Assembly: GCA_023151145.1 (NCBI GenBank)
Contig: JAKLJM010000047.1
Location: 1-10,552 of the forward strand
DNA from: Bacteriovoracaceae bacterium
GTDB taxonomy: Bacteria > Bdellovibrionota > Bacteriovoracia > Bacteriovoracales > Bacteriovoracaceae
DNA: 10,552 nucleotides
Direction of reading: 5' to 3'
Position numbers and translations under genes: made by a program. The notes beneath the pieces were generated by a model. It worked only from the letters and a program-made list of their open reading frames with translations, ran no database searches and was not told where the DNA came from. Every line of letters starts with the position of its first letter. Position 1 is the stretch's first letter. Positions 6,902-10,552 of the stretch are shown one piece after another.

Positions 6902-6915
6902 TAGAGGATAAATTT

Positions 6916-8742
6916 ATGTGTGGAATTGTTGGCTACTTTGGCCCGTCTCAAGACTCAGTAAAAATAGTATTAGAAGGCTTAAAGCGCCTTGAGTATCGTG
7001 GATATGATTCCGCTGGAGTTAGTTTCATCGATCAAAATAATCATCTAAAAGTTTATAAAAAAGCTGGAAAACTAGATAATCTAAAAGAAGAATTAAAAGA
7101 CAAAGATATTGTCGCACGTACCTGTATTGGTCACACTCGTTGGGCCACACATGGGGGAGTGACAGATGTCAATGCTCATCCGCACAACAACGACATTCTT
7201 TCAATTATCCATAATGGGATTATTGAAAACGCTCATGAGATTCGTGCGCAACTTGAAAAAGAAGGCGTAAAATTTAAATCAGAAACGGATTCAGAGTCAT
7301 TTTTAGAATTAGTCACATATGAACTTAGAAAAGATGTTCCGATCAAGGAAGCAATCGCCAAGTCATTTAAAAAAATCCATGGGAACTCTTCTTTTGTTGT
7401 TCTTTATCCAAAAACTGGTGAAATTTTTGCGATCAAAAGAGGTGCACCTCTTGTTGCAGGAATCAATGAAATTGGAAGTGAAGCTTTGGTTTCTTCGGAT
7501 CCATATGCACTTGCAGGTATGGTACACAAACTTTACTTTCCAGAGGATGAAGTCCTGCTTCATATCTCAGCAGCTAATCACAATCTTATAAATTTTTATG
7601 AATTAGATTTAACTAAAACAAAAAGATACCTTTCAAAGAAGCAAGATCTATCGGTTCAAGTTTCTGAAAAAGGAGAATATGAACACTACATGTTGAAAGA
7701 AATTCATGAACAACCAGAATTGATTCGTGCTTTAACTCAATATTATTTTGGTGGTGAAGGTTATGAATCATTAACTAGAGTGGCAAAACTTAAGCCAGAA
7801 AGAATTCTCATTTCTGCTTGTGGAACAGCTGCTTATGCAGGAACAGTAGCGAAAGATTTTTTTGAAGGAATTAATCGCATTCCTACGGTTGTAGAATTGG
7901 CCAGTGAGTTTCGTTATAGAAATCCAATTATCAAACCTACAGATTTAGGAATTTTTGTTTCTCAATCAGGAGAAACTGCAGACACATTGGCTGCTCAAGC
8001 TATGTGTAAAAAATCTGGAATTAAAACAGTTTCAATTGCAAACGTTGAAGGTTCAACGTTGTTTAGAGATTGTGATGAAAATCTTTTAATTCGTGCGGGG
8101 GTAGAAATTGGAGTGGCTTCGACAAAAGCATTCACTCAACAAGTATTAACCGGACGACTCTTGTCTGCAGCACTTTCTGGCAAACTAGACGATGCTGAAT
8201 ATAGAGTAAAATTAGCGGCGAAATTTTCGTTATTAGCAGAAAGAGTCGATCATTTATTGGTGCACTCTGAAGTTATAAAAAATGTAGCTGAATCTATTTA
8301 TAATAAAAAAGGATTTTTCTACACTGGAAGAGGCGCTTATTATCCAATCGCTTTAGAAGGAGCATTAAAACTTAAAGAAATCGCTTACGTTCATGCAGAA
8401 GGTTATGCCGCTGGTGAGTTAAAGCATGGTCCCATCGCTCTCATTGACGAAGAGATTGTTAACGTCGCCATTATTGCACCTGAATTATATGAAAAAACGA
8501 TTTCTAATATTCAAGAAAACAAAGCAAGAAAAGGGATTATCGTAGGAATTGGTCAAGCAGAAGATAAAGAAGGAAAACGACTTTCTGATTACTATATTCC
8601 AGTAGATTTTAATGGATTAGAAGAACTTGCTCCGTTGTATGTAAACGTCGTTAATCAATTGCTTGCTTATTATATGGCCAAATTTAAAGGCACAGATATT
8701 GATAAACCAAGAAATTTAGCTAAGTCAGTTACAGTAGAGTAA
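6916..8742 (+). CDS. glmS: Glutamine-fructose-6-phosphate aminotransferase (isomerizing)
   Basis: This 608-residue enzyme, essentially the same length as E. coli GlmS, makes glucosamine-6-phosphate from fructose-6-phosphate and glutamine. This is the committed step toward UDP-GlcNAc. The N-terminal glutaminase domain (1 to about 240) starts MCGIVGYFG, with C2 as the nucleophile exposed after methionine removal. It also has HTRWATHG (73-80), HNG (99-101) and D125. Two SIS sugar-isomerase domains follow: the first with SACGTAAYAG (300-309), SQSGETADT (349-357) and ASTKAFT (401-407), the second with EGALKLKEIAYVHAEG (481-496), E488 and H504. The protein ends in the family's LAKSVTVE tail, with K603 in the fructose-6-phosphate site. 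AGAGGA (6903-6908), 7 bases before the ATG, supports the start. The helicase gene begins 2 bases after the stop. GlmS and GlmU flank a sensor kinase here, and GlmM is absent from the window. Confidence 0.98.
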   Translation: MCGIVGYFGPSQDSVKIVLEGLKRLEYRGYDSAGVSFIDQNNHLKVYKKAGKLDNLKEELKDKDIVARTCIGHTRWATHGGVTDVNAHPHNNDILSIIHNGIIENAHEIRAQLEKEGVKFKSETDSESFLELVTYELRKDVPIKEAIAKSFKKIHGNSSFVVLYPKTGEIFAIKRGAPLVAGINEIGSEALVSSDPYALAGMVHKLYFPEDEVLLHISAANHNLINFYELDLTKTKRYLSKKQDLSVQVSEKGEYEHYMLKEIHEQPELIRALTQYYFGGEGYESLTRVAKLKPERILISACGTAAYAGTVAKDFFEGINRIPTVVELASEFRYRNPIIKPTDLGIFVSQSGETADTLAAQAMCKKSGIKTVSIANVEGSTLFRDCDENLLIRAGVEIGVASTKAFTQQVLTGRLLSAALSGKLDDAEYRVKLAAKFSLLAERVDHLLVHSEVIKNVAESIYNKKGFFYTGRGAYYPIALEGALKLKEIAYVHAEGYAAGELKHGPIALIDEEIVNVAIIAPELYEKTISNIQENKARKGIIVGIGQAEDKEGKRLSDYYIPVDFNGLEELAPLYVNVVNQLLAYYMAKFKGTDIDKPRNLAKSVTVE

Positions 8743-8744
8743 AT

Positions 8745-10552
8745 ATGAGATTTGATCTAAGCACACTAAATGAAGTTCAAAGGTCTGCTGTTTTAAAAAC
8801 AGATGGACCTGTTATGATTTTAGCTGGAGCAGGATCAGGCAAGACCAAAACCCTTGTTACGCGCATAAGTTATCTCATCGAAGAATTAAACATAAGCCCT
8901 TATCAAGTGCTTGCTTTAACATTTTCAAATAAAGCAGCAAAAGAAATGCGTGAGCGTATTTCTCATCAGGTATCTAGCGATATTGGTGCCCTACAAATAA
9001 CGACCTTTCATGCCTTTTGTGCAAAGGTGCTTCGTTCAGAAGCACAGTATTTAGGGTTATCCAGAAATTTTACAATTTATGATGATGGAGAATCAAAAAG
9101 TATTGTAAAAACTTTATTGGAAAGACGAGGGATTTCTCCTAAAGAGTTAAATCCCTATGAAATTCTTAACTACATCGACCACTTAAAAAATAATGGTTAC
9201 TATCCTGGAAGAACACAGGGCGAAGGTGGAGCAGATTCTACTGATGAGTATTTTTCTTATTTTGAAGAATATGAAGCAGAATTAAATAGAGCAAACGCAA
9301 TCGACTTTGGTGGTTTAATCACAGGTGTCCTACAGCTCTTTGAAAAATTTCCAGATGTCTTATCTCGCTACCAAGATCGTTTTAAATATATTTTGGTTGA
9401 TGAGTATCAGGATACAAACCGATCGCAGTTTGAATTAGTTACTTATTTAGCAGCTAAAAAAAGAAATATCTGTGTTGTTGGAGATGAAGATCAATCGATT
9501 TATTCATGGCGAGGCGCAGATATCAGAAATATTTTGGATTTTGAGAAAGTTTATCCGGAAGTAGAGCTTTTAAAATTAGAACAAAATTACCGATCAAGTA
9601 AAAATATTATTGAAGCAGCAAGTTTTGTTATTGAAAAAAACACTTTGAGAAAAGGTAAACAAATGTGGACAGCTAATCCTGAGGGGGAAGTTGTTCAAAT
9701 TACCGAATGTTTTAATGACAAAGAAGAAGCAGAATTTGTTGCTAAAGAAATAAATAAATTAAAAGCCAGTGGCGCGGAGTACACAGACATGGCTGTTTTT
9801 TATCGATCGAATGCTCAGTCTCGATTAATAGAAGATGCTTTAAGAACTTATAAATTACCCTATCGTGTAATTGGTGGCGTGAAGTTTTACGAAAGAAAAG
9901 AAATTAAAGACATGCTTTCGTATTTACGCTTAATCATCAATCCCAAAGATTCATTGGCCTTATCAAGAATTATTAATGTTCCTGCTCGAGGGATCGGGGC
10001 AACTAGTTTACGTAAATTAGAAATCGAAGCAATAAACCAAAACTGTTCCCTGTGGGATATTGTGGAAAAATTAGTTGATTCAGATAGCGACTTTGGACAT
10101 ATTAAATTAAGTGCTAAGGTTAAATCATCAATAAGAGAATTTGTGACCTTGATTCAGGATTTAAGGATTCAAGATCAAAATCAAACAAAGCCTTCACTTA
10201 TTTACGATAAAGCACTTCATGAGTCAGGTTACTTAGCTTTCTTAAAGGCCAATAAAGACTATGAAACATTGGCACGTATTGAGAACTTAGAAGAACTTGG
10301 AAATGCTATTAAGCAGTTTGAAGAGTCTGCTCCTGTGCCAACGTTAACAGGATTTCTAGAGACAATTACTCTTGATACTTCTTCAGAGCAAGATGAAGAT
10401 GCCCAGGCGATGCAGGGGGAAGTTTCGCTCATGACTGTTCATGGCGCCAAGGGATTAGAGTTTCCTTACGCTTTTATTGTTGGGGCTGAAGAGAATGTAT
10501 TTCCGAGCTACAAAAGTGTTGAAAGCGGAGAAATGGGGCTCGAAGAAGAACG
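8745..10552 (+). CDS. uvrD: UvrD/PcrA-type superfamily 1 DNA helicase (partial, runs off right edge)
   Basis: The frame is open from ATG 8745 to the end (602 codons plus 2 bases), with the C-terminus missing. The product is a 3'-5' SF1A helicase acting in nucleotide-excision and mismatch repair and in removing proteins from DNA. Visible motifs are the Q-motif LNEVQR (8-13), Walker A AGAGSGKT (27-34), motif Ia LTFSNKAAKEM (58-68), Ib TTFHAFC (86-92), Walker B VDEYQDTN (218-225), motif III GDEDQSIYSWRGAD (246-259), motif IV QNYRSS (280-285) and motif V MTVHGAKGLEF (563-573). The final EEER is where motif VI of these proteins (RRLxYVAxTRA) would begin. HGAKGLEF differs slightly from the commoner HSAKGLEF. 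The start lies 2 bases after glmS, with a weak AGAG site (8736-8739) in the glmS end, so it is probably cotranscribed and coupled. UvrD, PcrA and Rep cannot be told apart firmly without the C-terminus; the VDEYQDTN form is common in PcrA. Confidence 0.95.
   Translation, partial: MRFDLSTLNEVQRSAVLKTDGPVMILAGAGSGKTKTLVTRISYLIEELNISPYQVLALTFSNKAAKEMRERISHQVSSDIGALQITTFHAFCAKVLRSEAQYLGLSRNFTIYDDGESKSIVKTLLERRGISPKELNPYEILNYIDHLKNNGYYPGRTQGEGGADSTDEYFSYFEEYEAELNRANAIDFGGLITGVLQLFEKFPDVLSRYQDRFKYILVDEYQDTNRSQFELVTYLAAKKRNICVVGDEDQSIYSWRGADIRNILDFEKVYPEVELLKLEQNYRSSKNIIEAASFVIEKNTLRKGKQMWTANPEGEVVQITECFNDKEEAEFVAKEINKLKASGAEYTDMAVFYRSNAQSRLIEDALRTYKLPYRVIGGVKFYERKEIKDMLSYLRLIINPKDSLALSRIINVPARGIGATSLRKLEIEAINQNCSLWDIVEKLVDSDSDFGHIKLSAKVKSSIREFVTLIQDLRIQDQNQTKPSLIYDKALHESGYLAFLKANKDYETLARIENLEELGNAIKQFEESAPVPTLTGFLETITLDTSSEQDEDAQAMQGEVSLMTVHGAKGLEFPYAFIVGAEENVFPSYKSVESGEMGLEEE

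Noticed and set aside
6793..6915. glmS ribozyme or long riboswitch leader
   Set aside because: The kinase-to-glmS gap is 123 bases, the likely leader is about 30 bases, and I see no ribozyme-like helices.
1..10552. Defence system, mobile element, CRISPR array or biosynthetic cluster
   Set aside because: All intergenic regions are under 200 bases, every substantial frame is a recognisable housekeeping or signalling gene, and there are no tandem repeats or transposase-like genes.

Overview
This is a contiguous stretch of AT-rich bacterial chromosome with compact, housekeeping-type gene content. Five complete protein genes and two genes cut by the window edges are visible. The mix of a stand-alone CheY-like receiver, a soluble GAF-PAS-GAF histidine kinase, Gram-negative-type GlmU and GlmS, Lon and a UvrD/PcrA helicase, together with low GC, would fit a free-living or predatory member of the Bdellovibrionota (Bacteriovorax-like). 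That placement is an impression from protein style and composition, not something the window proves.

Layout. On the minus strand, from right to left, are lon (2991 to 574), its intrinsic terminator (505-543), a single-domain response regulator (469 to 71), and immediately after it the first 20 codons of a gene for a protein with a hydrophobic N-terminus (61 to 1), which leaves the window. On the plus strand are glmU (3177-4574), a cytoplasmic sensor histidine kinase (4666-6792), glmS (6916-8742), and a UvrD/PcrA-type helicase starting 2 bases after glmS and running off the right end. lon and glmU are divergent and share a 185-base intergenic region. On the lon side this region carries a good match to a sigma-32 (heat-shock) promoter.

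How the genes relate. GlmS makes glucosamine-6-phosphate from fructose-6-phosphate and glutamine. GlmU makes UDP-GlcNAc from glucosamine-1-phosphate. Together they supply the two ends of the hexosamine route to peptidoglycan and LPS; GlmM, the mutase between them, is not here. A sensor kinase lies between the two genes with its own candidate promoter and no adjacent plus-strand response regulator. The stand-alone receiver 4.2 kb away is a possible but unproven partner. Lon handles damaged and regulatory proteins, and the helicase acts in DNA repair and replication.

I see no CRISPR array, insertion sequence, phage gene, toxin-antitoxin pair, tRNA or rRNA, and no convincing new system. The points most worth checking are the divergent uridyltransferase motifs in GlmU, the kinase placed between glmU and glmS, the heat-shock-type lon promoter, and a perfect 12-bp palindrome plus a second inverted repeat upstream of glmS.
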